Of a DNA stretch of 64,000 bases, positions 26,884 to 35,203 are shown piece after piece (the stretch's first letter is position 1; every line of letters starts with the position of its first letter). Below the pieces are notes generated by a model, which was not told the origin of the DNA, made no database searches, and worked only from the letters and a program-made list of their open reading frames with translations. The DNA is from Aureimonas sp. Leaf427. GTDB lineage: Bacteria > Pseudomonadota > Alphaproteobacteria > Rhizobiales > Rhizobiaceae. The DNA lies in assembly GCF_001425485.1 (NCBI RefSeq), contig NZ_LMQW01000048.1, positions 124,001 through 188,000 on the forward strand, given 5' to 3'. The translations under genes were made by a program, and so were the position numbers.

Positions 26884-28061
26884 GCGCCCCCGGCCGGCCC
26901 GGCGCGCTGCCGGCTCCGGTTCGCGTCACCGTCCTCACCGGCTTTCTCGGCGCGGGCAAGACGACGCTCCTGAACCGTCTTCTCGTCGATCCCGGCGTCA
27001 CCGAGACCGGCGTCATCGTCAACGAGTTCGGCGAGGCGGGCATCGACCATCTCCTGGTCGAGACCGCCCGCGACGGGCTGATCGAGCTTTCCGACGGCTG
27101 CCTCTGCTGCACCGTGCGCGGCGACCTCGTGGACACGCTGGCCGATCTCGCCGACCGCATGCAGACCGGCCGCGCGCCGGTGCTGAAGCGCGTCGTCATC
27201 GAGACGACCGGCCTTGCCGACCCGACGCCGGTCCTCGCCGCGCTCATGGGCCATCCCGCCCTCGTCCAGGCCTATGCGCTGGACGGCGTCGTCACCGTCG
27301 TCGACGCGCTCTCAGGCGAGGCGACCCTGGCCGCGCATGAGGAGGCACGCCGACAGGCGGCCGTCGCCGACCGCCTCGTCGTCACCAAGACCGATCTTGC
27401 GCCGGCCGGCGCCAAAGCCGCGCTCGTCGCCCATCTCGCCGCGCTCAACCCGCGCGCGCCGATCCTCGACGCCGCGCTCGGCGAGGCCGGCCCATCGGCT
27501 CTCTTCAACTGCGGCCTCTACGATCCCGAGACCAAGATCGCCGACGTCGCCCGCTGGCTGGGCGAGGGCGCGCCCTCCGGCGACGCCCACGACGACCACG
27601 CCCACGATCATGCGCACGGCCATGATCATGACCACGATCACGGCGCGCACGGTCATCATCATCACGGCACCACGGCCTCTCGCCATGGCGGCATCAACTC
27701 CTTCTCGATCCTGCACGAGACGCCGATCCCGGTCGCCGTCATCCACGAGTTCCTCGACCTTCTGGCGGGCACGCAGGGGCCGCGGCTCCTGCGCATGAAG
27801 GCCGTTGTGGCGACGGTGGAACAGCCCGGCCGCCCGCTCGTGCTGCACGGCGTTCGCACCTATCTCCATCCGCCCGTGCGCCTGCCCGCCTGGCCGGGCG
27901 ACATGAAGCCCGCCTCGCGGCTCGTGCTGATCGGCGACGGTCTCGACGAGCGCCACATCCGCGACCTCTTCGCCGCCTTCACCGGCGTGCCGAGGCTGGA
28001 TTCGCCCGACCGCAAGGCGCTGACGGACAATCCGCTCGCCATTCCCGGCATGAGCTTCTGA
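26880..28061 (+). CDS. CobW / COG0523 metal-chaperone GTPase
   Basis: A GTPase of the CobW/Zng1 family that handles zinc or cobalt. It has the P-loop [13 protein letters not shown], the [10 protein letters not shown] switch region, the metal-binding CxCC motif ([11 protein letters not shown]), the [10 protein letters not shown] block and TKTDLA. A strongly His/Asp-rich loop (27580-27670, about fifteen histidines) separates the GTPase from the C-terminal CobW_C domain (GINSFSI onward), typical of zinc-type members. No ATG, GTG or TTG lies in frame near the expected N-terminus; 26880 is a CTG overlapping the upstream stop (CTGA). The true start is unsettled, but the body of the gene is certain. 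Confidence 0.85.
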   Translation: MSAPGRPGALPAPVRVTVLTGFLGAGKTTLLNRLLVDPGVTETGVIVNEFGEAGIDHLLVETARDGLIELSDGCLCCTVRGDLVDTLADLADRMQTGRAPVLKRVVIETTGLADPTPVLAALMGHPALVQAYALDGVVTVVDALSGEATLAAHEEARRQAAVADRLVVTKTDLAPAGAKAALVAHLAALNPRAPILDAALGEAGPSALFNCGLYDPETKIADVARWLGEGAPSGDAHDDHAHDHAHGHDHDHDHGAHGHHHHGTTASRHGGINSFSILHETPIPVAVIHEFLDLLAGTQGPRLLRMKAVVATVEQPGRPLVLHGVRTYLHPPVRLPAWPGDMKPASRLVLIGDGLDERHIRDLFAAFTGVPRLDSPDRKALTDNPLAIPGMSF

Positions 28062-28074
28062 GGGGCCGGACGCT

Positions 28075-28314
28075 TCAGTCCACCCCGCAGCGCTCGATCA
28101 CGAACCGCCGGAACCCGTCCTGCGCGCCCGTCTCCACGAGCCGGTGTCCTTCCGTCCGGCAGAGATGGGGAATGTCGATGCCCGCCAGGGGATCGTCGGC
28201 GAGCACGACCAGCCTCTCGCCGGGGGCCGCGTGCCGCAGGGCCTTCTCGGTGCGCAGCGCGGGGAGGGGGCAGCGCAGGCCGCGAAGGTCGAGTTCACGC
28301 GCGTCTTTCTGCAT
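28075..28314 (-). CDS. TusA-family sulfur carrier protein
   Basis: A 79-residue TusA/SirA-like protein with the CPxP motif (LRCPLPALRTEKAL; Cys15 is the persulfide carrier). Family members relay sulfur for tRNA thiolation, molybdenum cofactor or other uses. The second half (GERLVVLADDPLAGIDIPHLC, split here) is the usual beta-alpha-beta unit. It is convergent with the CobW gene, 13 bp apart, and its start is 15 bp from the MITE-like element, so its promoter may lie inside that element. Confidence 0.9.
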   Translation of the reverse strand: MQKDARELDLRGLRCPLPALRTEKALRHAAPGERLVVLADDPLAGIDIPHLCRTEGHRLVETGAQDGFRRFVIERCGVD

Positions 28315-28328
28315 GGCCGTCTCGTTCC

Positions 28329-28599
28329 TAGAGGCTGTTATGAACCTTGGACAGGTGTTGTGTCGTGTCAGCGACGTTCAGGCCGGTAGGAGGGTGGAAC
28401 AGGCAAGACTATCTGTCTTGTCTGTTCTACCCGACACCCCGGATGGCGTCGCTCACACGACCCGAAGGGCCGCTTGTGTTGGGCCGCGGATGTGCGTCGC
28501 CCTCTTTGCCGGTAGCCCCGCTACCGGCGGCATCGGGCTCCTACCCCGCGACCCAACACAAGCGGCACAACACCTGTCCAAGGTTCATAACAGCCTCTA
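28329..28599. mobile_element. MITE-like element with 34-bp perfect terminal inverted repeats
   Basis: The arms 28329-28362 and 28566-28599 are perfect inverted copies starting TAGAGGCTGTTATGAACC. The outer TA on each side may be the duplicated target (IS630/mariner or IS5/IS427 type), leaving a 267-bp element with GAGGCTG ends. Inside are a second 15-bp inverted repeat (28469-28483 with 28552-28566, extended by 5 bp after one mismatch), a 9-bp hairpin GCCGGTAGC/GCTACCGGC (28508-28528) and a stem near 28401-28431 (CAAGAC/GTCTTG core). It has no coding capacity. It lies between two divergent genes, tusA and the DUF924 gene. No transposase is in the window. Confidence 0.8.
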
Positions 28600-28640
28600 A
28601 ATAGGCGTCGAAGCACTGTTCGTCCCGACGGAACCCCGAC

Positions 28641-29186
28641 ATGAGCGATTACACCATCGACCCGCAACGGATCGTCGATTTCTGGCGCGAGGTCCCCGAC
28701 AAGTGGTTCGAGAAGGACGAGGCCTTCGACGAGACTATCCGCCAGCGCTTCGAGGATATCTACGAGCGCGCCGCGCAGGGCGATCTCGACGCCTGGGCAG
28801 AGGATGCGACGGGCGCGCTCGCGCTGGTCCTCCTGCTCGATCAGTTCCCGCGCAACATGTATCGCGGCAGCCCCCGCATGTTCGCCACCGACGAGAAGGC
28901 GCTGGCCATCGCCAAGGCGGCGCTGGCGCGCGGCGACGCGGTGACGCTCGGCGAGGACGTGAACCAGTTCCTCGCCATGCCGCTGATGCATTCGGAGGAT
29001 CTCGGCGATCAGGAGGCCTGCGTCGAGTGGATGCGCGAGATCGGCCCCGAGAACCTCCCCTTCGCCGAGGAGCATCGCGACATCATCGCCCGCCACGGCC
29101 GCTTCCCCCATCGCAACGCCGTCCTCGGCCGCGACAGCCGGGACGAGGAGCACGCTTTCCTGAAGGCGGGCGGCTTCGCCGGCTGA
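28641..29186 (+). CDS. DUF924 family protein
   Basis: A 181-residue soluble helical protein of the DUF924 (TPR-like) family. Diagnostic blocks are IVDFWREVPDKWFEKDEAFD near the N-terminus, ALALVLLLDQFPRNMYRG in the middle, and IARHGRFPHRNAVLGR near the end. No enzymatic role is established for the family. The MITE-like element ends 42 bp before the start codon and may affect its expression. Confidence 0.9.
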   Translation: MSDYTIDPQRIVDFWREVPDKWFEKDEAFDETIRQRFEDIYERAAQGDLDAWAEDATGALALVLLLDQFPRNMYRGSPRMFATDEKALAIAKAALARGDAVTLGEDVNQFLAMPLMHSEDLGDQEACVEWMREIGPENLPFAEEHRDIIARHGRFPHRNAVLGRDSRDEEHAFLKAGGFAG

Positions 29187-29358
29187 TCGGCTCGCGCCGT
29201 CATGTGGCGCGTGAGCGTTTGATCATCCTTGCGAACGGAGCCTTAAACTCCCGCTGTTAGCATCGTTCCCAAGACGAACGGCGTTCGAGCGCTTCGTCCG
29301 GTTCCTGTCGGGGCCGGCGCATCTCTCCCCGGAGTCGAGACCTTCCGCGGAGCGACCG

Positions 29359-30636
29359 ATGAGCGCCAAGCCTCTCGCCGACGAACTGATGGCCTCGCCG
29401 AGCGCGGCCCCGGCCATGGCGCTCGTCGATGCCGACGATCCGCGGGGCCTGCCCGATGCCAGCGTGTCCTTCCTGCGCGAAGATGGCGTGCGCCGCGTCT
29501 CGATCTATCGCCCGCGCGCCGCCTTCGGCCTGATCGACGAGCTGGATTTCCTCACCCGCCGCTCGATCGACCAGAACGTCTTCTTCTCCCCGCAATTCCT
29601 GATCCCGGCCATGCCCCGGCTGGACGATCGCAGCGTGCGCCTTCTCGTGATGCGCGACGAGGGCGCCCGGCGCAGCCGCGTGCGCCTGCTCATGCCCTTC
29701 TCGGTGGAGCGCGCCGGCCTCTTCGGCGGCCCCGCGATCATGCGCGCCTGGACCCATCCCTTCGGCCCGCTCGGCACGCCCCTCGTGGACAGCGACGATC
29801 CGCTCCAGACCCTGGTGAGCTTCCTGGAGGTGCTGAAGGAGGACGGCTTGCGTCTTCCCGGCCTCCTCGTCCTGCCCGATCTTCGCCTCGACGGCCCCTT
29901 CGCCCGCACGCTGATGAGCGCCGCCGAAAAGCTCGGCCTTCCCATGGCGAGCGCCAACGCCTTCGAGCGCGCCTCGCTCGACGCCGGCGCCAAGACGGGC
30001 GTCGAGGCCGCGCTCTCCTCGCGCCGCCGGCGGGAGGTCGCGCGCCAGCGTCGCCTTCTGGAGGCCAAGGGCACGCTCGATTTCCAGGTGGCGCGCGAGC
30101 CGACCGACGTTCGCCATGCGCTGGAGGCCTTCCTCCATCTGGAGGCCAGCGGCTGGAAGGGCCGCTCGCGCAGCGCGCTCGTCATGGACCGCTACCGCGC
30201 CGCCTTCGCCCGCGAGAGCGTCAACCGCCTTGCCGAGAAGGACCGCGCCCGCATCTTCACGCTGCGCCTCGACGGCGCGCCGATCGCCAGCCTCGTCGCC
30301 TTCGTCACGGGCGGGGAGGCCTTCGCCTGGAAGATGGCCTATGACGAGACCCATGCCGCCGCCTCGCCGGGCCTTCTCATGATGATCGAGGCGAGCGACG
30401 CACTGATCGCCGATCCCGCCGTGACGAGGGCCGATTCCTGCGCGGTGCCCGATCATTTCCTGATGAACCGGCTGTGGAAGACGCGCCTGCCGATCGGCAG
30501 TCTCGTCGTCGGACTGTCGGAGAACGCCGGAAAGCGCGTCGATCAGGCGGCCGAGGGGCTCGCCCGCGCGCGCAGCTCCCGCAACATGGTTCGCCTCATG
30601 CGCGAGCGCCTGAAGTCCATGCTTCCCTTGCATTGA
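29359..30636 (+). CDS. CelD-like GNAT acyltransferase
   Basis: A 425-residue protein with tandem GNAT folds of the kind found in CelD/BcsL-like cellulose-biosynthesis proteins. The C-terminal half carries the typical block (ALEAFLHLEASGWKGR, then the segment around IFTLRLDGAPIASLVAFVTG and AFAWKMAYDETHAAASPGLL). The N-terminal half (about 30-230) is a diverged repeat. Relatives modify polysaccharides or lipids, but the substrate is unknown and no polysaccharide genes are adjacent. The basic C-terminus (RSSRNMVRLMRERLKSM) could touch the membrane. Confidence 0.82.
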   Translation: MSAKPLADELMASPSAAPAMALVDADDPRGLPDASVSFLREDGVRRVSIYRPRAAFGLIDELDFLTRRSIDQNVFFSPQFLIPAMPRLDDRSVRLLVMRDEGARRSRVRLLMPFSVERAGLFGGPAIMRAWTHPFGPLGTPLVDSDDPLQTLVSFLEVLKEDGLRLPGLLVLPDLRLDGPFARTLMSAAEKLGLPMASANAFERASLDAGAKTGVEAALSSRRRREVARQRRLLEAKGTLDFQVAREPTDVRHALEAFLHLEASGWKGRSRSALVMDRYRAAFARESVNRLAEKDRARIFTLRLDGAPIASLVAFVTGGEAFAWKMAYDETHAAASPGLLMMIEASDALIADPAVTRADSCAVPDHFLMNRLWKTRLPIGSLVVGLSENAGKRVDQAAEGLARARSSRNMVRLMRERLKSMLPLH

Positions 30637-30657
30637 AGGACGCGGCGGACGGCGGAT

Positions 30658-30687
30658 TTGCGCGACCGCCCCCGTATCCGGAATAAT
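30658..30687 (+). promoter_or_regulatory. Possible sigma-70 promoter of the sulfate transporter
   Basis: TTGCGC (30658-30663) and AATAAT (30682-30687) are 18 bases apart, 100 bp before the start of the binding-protein gene. AATAAT is the only AT-rich hexamer in this GC-rich gap. There is no evidence for a regulator site. Confidence 0.35.
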
Positions 30688-30788
30688 CTTCCCCCCGGCA
30701 GCGCAAGGACAAAGCGCCGCGGCCTCGTGCGCGGGAAGCGCGGCCCCTAGGCTGGAGCCGACCGTTTCCCCGACTCGAGGATGAATTC

Positions 30789-31790
30789 ATGAAGAAGACG
30801 CTGGCGCTCGGTGCGGCCATTCTGGCGCTGATGATCGGGCAGGCCTCCAGTGCCGAGCCGACCAAGATTCTGAATGCGTCTTACGACGTCTCGCGCGAGC
30901 TGTTCGCCGCCGTGAACAAGGGCTTCACCGAGGCCTACAAGGCGGCCGAGGGCAAGGACGTGACGGTCGACCAGTCGCATGCCGGCTCCTCCAAGCAGGC
31001 CCGCGCGATCCTCGAAGGTCTGGAGGCCGACGTCGTGACCTTCAACCAGGTGACGGACGTCGAGGCGCTGGTGAAGGGCGGCTTCGTGGAGAAGGGCTGG
31101 CAGGCCGAGCTTCCGAACGACGCTTCGCCCTACTATTCGCTGCCCGCCTTCCTCGTGCGCGCCGGCAACCCGAAGAACATCCGCAACTGGGACGATCTCG
31201 TGCGCGACGACGTGAAGGTCGTCTTCCCCAACCCCAAGACCTCCGGCAACGCGCGCTACACCTATCTCGCCGCCACCGCCTTCGCCCGCGAGGCCTTCGA
31301 GGGCGACGAGGAGAAGGTGAAGGCCTTCATCGCCAAGCTCTTCGACAACGTGCCGGTCTTCGACACGGGCGGGCGCGCCGCGACGACGACCTTCGTCGAG
31401 CGCGAGATCGGCGACGTGCTCATCACCTTCGAGGCCGAGACGCGCGGCATCGCCAAGGAGTTCGGCGAGGACAAGTTCACCACCGTCGTGCCGCCGGTCA
31501 GCCTTCTCGCCGAGTTTCCGGTCGCCGTCGTCGACAAGGTCGCCGATGCCCGGGGCTCGCGTCCCCTCGCCACCGCCTATCTCAACTACCTCTACACGCC
31601 GGCCGGCCAGACGATCATCGCCGAGAACGGCAATCGCGTGCGCGACGAGGCGGTCGCCAAGAGCTTCGCGTCGAGCTTCCCCGAGGTGCGGCTCCTGACC
31701 GTGGAGGACACGTTCGGCGGCTGGGACAAGGTCCAGGCCGAGCACTTCGCCTCCGGCGGCCTGCTCGACCAGATCTACGGCGACCGCTGA
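30789..31790 (+). CDS. Sulfate ABC transporter substrate-binding protein
   Basis: A 333-residue periplasmic binding protein of the Sbp/CysP family for sulfate (possibly thiosulfate). The signal peptide is KKTLALGAAILALMIGQASSA. Typical blocks are LNASYDVSRELF, VDQSHAGSSKQARAI, DVVTFNQVTDV, FPNPKTSGNARYTYLAA, GRAATTTFVEREIGDVLITFE and PVSLLAEFPVAVVD. GAGGA lies 7 bases before ATG. It is the first gene of the operon with cysT, cysW and cysA, separated from cysT by 139 bp containing GC hairpins. Confidence 0.95.
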   Translation: MKKTLALGAAILALMIGQASSAEPTKILNASYDVSRELFAAVNKGFTEAYKAAEGKDVTVDQSHAGSSKQARAILEGLEADVVTFNQVTDVEALVKGGFVEKGWQAELPNDASPYYSLPAFLVRAGNPKNIRNWDDLVRDDVKVVFPNPKTSGNARYTYLAATAFAREAFEGDEEKVKAFIAKLFDNVPVFDTGGRAATTTFVEREIGDVLITFEAETRGIAKEFGEDKFTTVVPPVSLLAEFPVAVVDKVADARGSRPLATAYLNYLYTPAGQTIIAENGNRVRDEAVAKSFASSFPEVRLLTVEDTFGGWDKVQAEHFASGGLLDQIYGDR

Positions 31791-31863
31791 GATCGATCGG
31801 GGGCCGGCCCCATTTGCCGGCTTCCCTCCGGGCCGCGATCCTGTAGGACGTCATCAATGATCG

Positions 31864-31886
31864 AGGGCCGGCCCGCGCCGGCCCTT
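31864..31886 (+). terminator. Hairpin between binding-protein gene and cysT
   Basis: AGGGCCGGC and GCCGGCCCT (9-bp stem, CCGC loop between them) are followed by TCCC. A second palindrome, GGGGCCGGCCCC, lies at 31800-31811 and is followed by ATTT. Such hairpins after a binding-protein gene commonly act as partial terminators or mRNA stabilisers, raising its level over the permeases. Confidence 0.45.
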
Positions 31887-31929
31887 CCCATGTTCCGGCC
31901 CTTCTTATGTCGAGGAGCATCGTTCGCCC

Positions 31930-32751
31930 GTGTCCCGCCGCGTCCTGCCCGGCCTGAACCTCACGCTCGGCTTCACGCTCCTCTTCGTGTCGGTCGTCGT
32001 CCTCCTGCCGCTCGGCGCGCTGGTCTTCAAGGCCGCGAGTCTCGGCTTTGCCGACTATTGGCGCATCGTCTCCTCGCCGCGCGCGGTGGCGAGCTATCGC
32101 GTCACCGTCCTTAGCGCGCTTGCGGCCACCGCCTTCAACGCCGTCTTCGGCCTCGCGCTCGCCTTCGTCCTCACGCGCTACCGCTTTCCCGGCCGGCGCC
32201 TGCTCGACGCGGTGGTGGACCTGCCCTTCGCCCTGCCGACCGCCGTCGCGGGCATCGCGCTGACAACGCTCTTCGCCTCCAACGGCTGGCTCGGCCAGGC
32301 GCTGCAGGCGATCGGCGTGACGGTCGTCTACACGCCGCTCGGCATCGCGGTCGCCATGGTCTTCACCAGCCTGCCCTTCGTGGTGCGGACGGTCCAGCCC
32401 GTGCTCGAAGACCTCGATCCGGCGCTCGAGGAGGCCGCGCTCTCGCTCGGCGTCGGCGAGGCCCGCATCTTCCGCAAGATCCTCCTGCCGCTTCTGGCGC
32501 CCTCGCTGCTGGCCGGCGTGTCGCTCGCCTTCGCCCGCTCGCTCGGCGAGTTCGGCGCGATCATCTTCATCGCCGGCAACCAGCCGCGCTCCACCGAGAT
32601 CACCGCGCTTCTCGCCTTCATCCGGCTGGAGGAATACGACTATCCCGCCACCGCCGCGCTCGCTTCGGTCATGCTGATCGCCGCCTTCCTCATGCTCGCG
32701 GTCACCGGTTTCCTCCAGTCCCGCGCGCTGCGCTACACGAGGCGCGGCTGA
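31930..32751 (+). CDS. cysT: Sulfate ABC transporter permease CysT
   Basis: A 273-residue inner-membrane permease with about six TM helices. The ABC-contact loop is EEAALSLGVGEARIFRKILLPLLAP. The LPTAVAGIALTTLFA and FARSLGEFGAIIFIAGN blocks identify the CysT/CysW class. It starts with GTG 31930. The stop shares one base with the cysW ATG (TGATG), so the permeases are coupled. It forms a heterodimeric channel with CysW. Confidence 0.94.
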   Translation: MSRRVLPGLNLTLGFTLLFVSVVVLLPLGALVFKAASLGFADYWRIVSSPRAVASYRVTVLSALAATAFNAVFGLALAFVLTRYRFPGRRLLDAVVDLPFALPTAVAGIALTTLFASNGWLGQALQAIGVTVVYTPLGIAVAMVFTSLPFVVRTVQPVLEDLDPALEEAALSLGVGEARIFRKILLPLLAPSLLAGVSLAFARSLGEFGAIIFIAGNQPRSTEITALLAFIRLEEYDYPATAALASVMLIAAFLMLAVTGFLQSRALRYTRRG

Positions 32752-33644
32752 TGGCGGCCCGCAGATCCACCCGCGCGCGCATCGGCGAGCGCGGCCCCGT
32801 CCGGCGGCTTCTGATCGGCGCGACGGTGCTGCTCGCGCTCCTCGTCCTCGTCGCCCCGCTCGCCGTCATCTTCGCGCAGGCCTTCTCGGCCGGCCTTTCC
32901 GCCTTCGGCTCGACCATCGTCCATCCCGACACGCTCCATGCGATCGGCCTGACGCTGCTGACCGCGCTCATCGCCGTTCCCGTGAACACCGCCTTCGGCG
33001 TCGCGGCGGCCTGGGCGGTGACGAAGTTCGACTTCCCGCTGAAGCGGCTTCTCGTCATCCTGATCGAGATCCCCTTCTCGGTCTCGCCCATCGTCGCGGG
33101 CGTCGCCTATCTCTTCGTCTACGGCCTGCAGGGGCTCTTCGGGCCGGCGCTGCAGGGGGCGGGCGTGCAGGTTCTCTTCGCGCTGCCCGGCATCGTGCTC
33201 GCCTCGCTGTTCGTCACCGCGCCCTTCGTCGCGCGCGAGCTGATCCCGCTGATGCAGGCGCAGGGGCGCGATCTGGAGGAGGCCGCGACCTCGCTCGGCG
33301 CCGGCGGCTGGCGCACGTTCCGAAAGGTGACGCTGCCCAACATCCGCTGGGCGCTGCTCTACGGCGTGGTGCTCTGCAACGCCCGCGTCATGGGCGAGTT
33401 CGGCGCGGTCTCCGTCGTCTCCGGCAACATTCGCGGCCAGACCAACACGCTGCCGCTCCATGTCGAGCTGCTCTACCACGACTACGACACGGCCGGCGCC
33501 TTCGCCGCCGCCGCTGTCCTGACCGTCCTTGCCGTCGTCACCCTGTCGCTGAAGGTCTGGCTTGAGGGCCGGGGCGCCGGCCGCCGGCCCTCGCGCCCGG
33601 CCTTGATCGACGCGACCATCCCGCCCGGAAAGACCGCCCGATGA
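32751..33644 (+). CDS. cysW: Sulfate ABC transporter permease CysW
   Basis: A 297-residue partner permease with about six TM helices and the contact loop EEAATSLGAGGWRTFRKVTLPNI. Family blocks FPLKRLLVILIEIPFSVSPIVAG (in parts) and VMGEFGAVSVVSGNIRGQT are clear. The N-terminus is short and basic. It overlaps cysT by one base and cysA by four (ATGA, 33641-33644). Confidence 0.94.
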   Translation: MAARRSTRARIGERGPVRRLLIGATVLLALLVLVAPLAVIFAQAFSAGLSAFGSTIVHPDTLHAIGLTLLTALIAVPVNTAFGVAAAWAVTKFDFPLKRLLVILIEIPFSVSPIVAGVAYLFVYGLQGLFGPALQGAGVQVLFALPGIVLASLFVTAPFVARELIPLMQAQGRDLEEAATSLGAGGWRTFRKVTLPNIRWALLYGVVLCNARVMGEFGAVSVVSGNIRGQTNTLPLHVELLYHDYDTAGAFAAAAVLTVLAVVTLSLKVWLEGRGAGRRPSRPALIDATIPPGKTAR

Positions 33645-34666
33645 ACATCCATCTCGACGGCATCCACCGCATCTTCGAGGGCGCGGCCGCGGTGAACGGC
33701 GTGACGCTCGACATCGGCTCGGGCAAGCTCGTCGCCCTGCTCGGCCCCTCCGGCTCCGGCAAGACGACGATCCTGAGAATGGTCGCCGGGCTCGACTTCC
33801 CCGACAAGGGCTCGATCCGCTTCGGCGAGGAGGATGCGACGAACATCCCCGTCGCCAAGCGCGGCGTCGGCTTCGTCTTCCAGCACTACGCGCTCTTCCC
33901 GCATATGACGCTCGCCGAGAACATCGCCTTCGGCATGGAGGCCTTGAAGCCGCGTCGCTCGAAGGCGGAGATCGCCGCGCGGGTCGAGGAGCTTCTCGGC
34001 CTCGTGCGCCTGCCCGGCCTCGGCCGGCGCTTTCCCGCGCAGATTTCCGGCGGCCAGCGCCAGCGCGTGGCGCTCGCCCGCGCGCTGGCGGTCGAGCCGC
34101 GCGTCCTGCTGCTCGACGAGCCCTTCGGCGCGCTCGACGCGGCCGTCAGGCGGGATCTGCGCCGCTGGCTGCGCGAGATCCACGACGATCTCGGCATCAC
34201 CACGATCTTCGTGACGCACGACCAGGAGGAGGCGCTCGATCTCGCCGACGAGGTCGTCATCCTCAGCGAGGGCCGCATCGTGCAGTCGGGCACGCCGCGC
34301 GAGGTGACGCGCCGTCCGGGTTCGGCCTTCGTGCTGAACTTTCTCGGCGACGCCAACCGCCTGCCCGTCGAGATCCGCGGCGGCGGCGCCTTTCTCGGGC
34401 CCCTGAACCTCGCCGCTCCCGGCCTTGCCGATGGTCCCGCCGCCCTCTATGCGCGGCCCCGCGACATCGCCTGGAGCGGCCCGCTCGATCCGAACGGCCT
34501 CCCCGCGCGCATCGAGCGCATTCTCGACCGCCCCGACAGCCGCCGTCTCGTCGTCCTCGCGGCCACCGGAGAGACCGTCGAACTCGACGCCACCCCGGAC
34601 GACGAGTCGCGCCCCGGCGACGCCGGCTCGATCCGCCTCCACCGCTGGCAGATCTTCAAGGACTGA
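33641..34666 (+). CDS. cysA: Sulfate ABC transporter ATP-binding protein CysA
   Basis: A 341-residue ATPase that drives sulfate import. Walker A is GPSGSGKTT (35-43), the signature is SGGQRQRVALARAL, Walker B is VLLLDEPFGALD and the H-loop is FVTHDQEEALDLAD. A TOBE-like regulatory domain follows residue 240. The four-gene order (binding protein, T, W, A) is the usual sulfate import operon. No cysteine-biosynthesis gene or regulator is adjacent. Confidence 0.95.
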   Translation: MNIHLDGIHRIFEGAAAVNGVTLDIGSGKLVALLGPSGSGKTTILRMVAGLDFPDKGSIRFGEEDATNIPVAKRGVGFVFQHYALFPHMTLAENIAFGMEALKPRRSKAEIAARVEELLGLVRLPGLGRRFPAQISGGQRQRVALARALAVEPRVLLLDEPFGALDAAVRRDLRRWLREIHDDLGITTIFVTHDQEEALDLADEVVILSEGRIVQSGTPREVTRRPGSAFVLNFLGDANRLPVEIRGGGAFLGPLNLAAPGLADGPAALYARPRDIAWSGPLDPNGLPARIERILDRPDSRRLVVLAATGETVELDATPDDESRPGDAGSIRLHRWQIFKD

Positions 34667-34773
34667 CGGCGTTCAGAGTTTGTCGGGGATAAGTGGGAAC
34701 CGGTTATCCCGAAAAGGCAAACGGTATCATAGGAATCTCGAGTCCGTCTGGTTCAGTATGAACCTGACGAACT
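34667..34773. repeat. Palindrome-rich intergenic repeat between convergent genes
   Basis: This 107-bp gap is built of nested dyads. The outer arms AGAGTTTGTC (34676-34685) and GACGAACTCT (34767-34776) match with one mismatch. Inside are GGGATAA/TTATCCC around a GTGGGAACCGG core and the hairpin GGTTCA-GTA-TGAACC near 34750-34764. The GTGGGAACCGGTT word is common in rhizobial intergenic palindromes. It probably terminates both cysA and mce transcripts. Confidence 0.5.
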
Positions 34774-35196
34774 CTAGGGACGGGGCGCCGGCGTCGCCGC
34801 CTGTTCGAACTCCATCAAAGCTCCCCCGAAATCCTTCGGATGGGCGAAGAGGACGGGAAGCCCGTGGGCCCCGATCGCCGGCTCGCCCGATCCCAGCACC
34901 CGCACGCCGCTTTCCGCCAGCGTCCGGCCGGCGTCCCCGATGTCGGCGACCTCGAAGCAGACGTGATGGATGCCGCCCGACGGATTCTTGGCAAGGAAGG
35001 CGGCGATCGGCGAGCGCTCGCCCAGCGGATGCAGAAGCTCGATCTTGGTGTTCGGCAGCCGGATGAAGACGACCGTGACGCCATGTTCGGGAAGGTCCTG
35101 GGGCGCGGACACGTCCGCGCCCAGCCGCTCGTAGAGCGCGATGGCCGCCGCAAGGTCGGGGACGGCGATGGCGATGTGATTGACGGGTCCGAGCAT
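34774..35196 (-). CDS. mce: Methylmalonyl-CoA epimerase
   Basis: Interconverts (S)- and (R)-methylmalonyl-CoA so that carboxylase product can enter the mutase. The 140-residue vicinal-oxygen-chelate protein has the metal-ligand histidine in LGPVNHIAIAV, a glutamate in NTKIELLHPLG, HHVCFEV and the terminal glutamate in GALMEFEQA. It is last in the mutase direction, 7 bp after mcm; carboxylase, mutase and epimerase are therefore a likely transcription unit. Confidence 0.94.
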   Translation of the reverse strand: MLGPVNHIAIAVPDLAAAIALYERLGADVSAPQDLPEHGVTVVFIRLPNTKIELLHPLGERSPIAAFLAKNPSGGIHHVCFEVADIGDAGRTLAESGVRVLGSGEPAIGAHGLPVLFAHPKDFGGALMEFEQAATPAPRP

Positions 35197-35203
35197 CGTC
35201 GCC

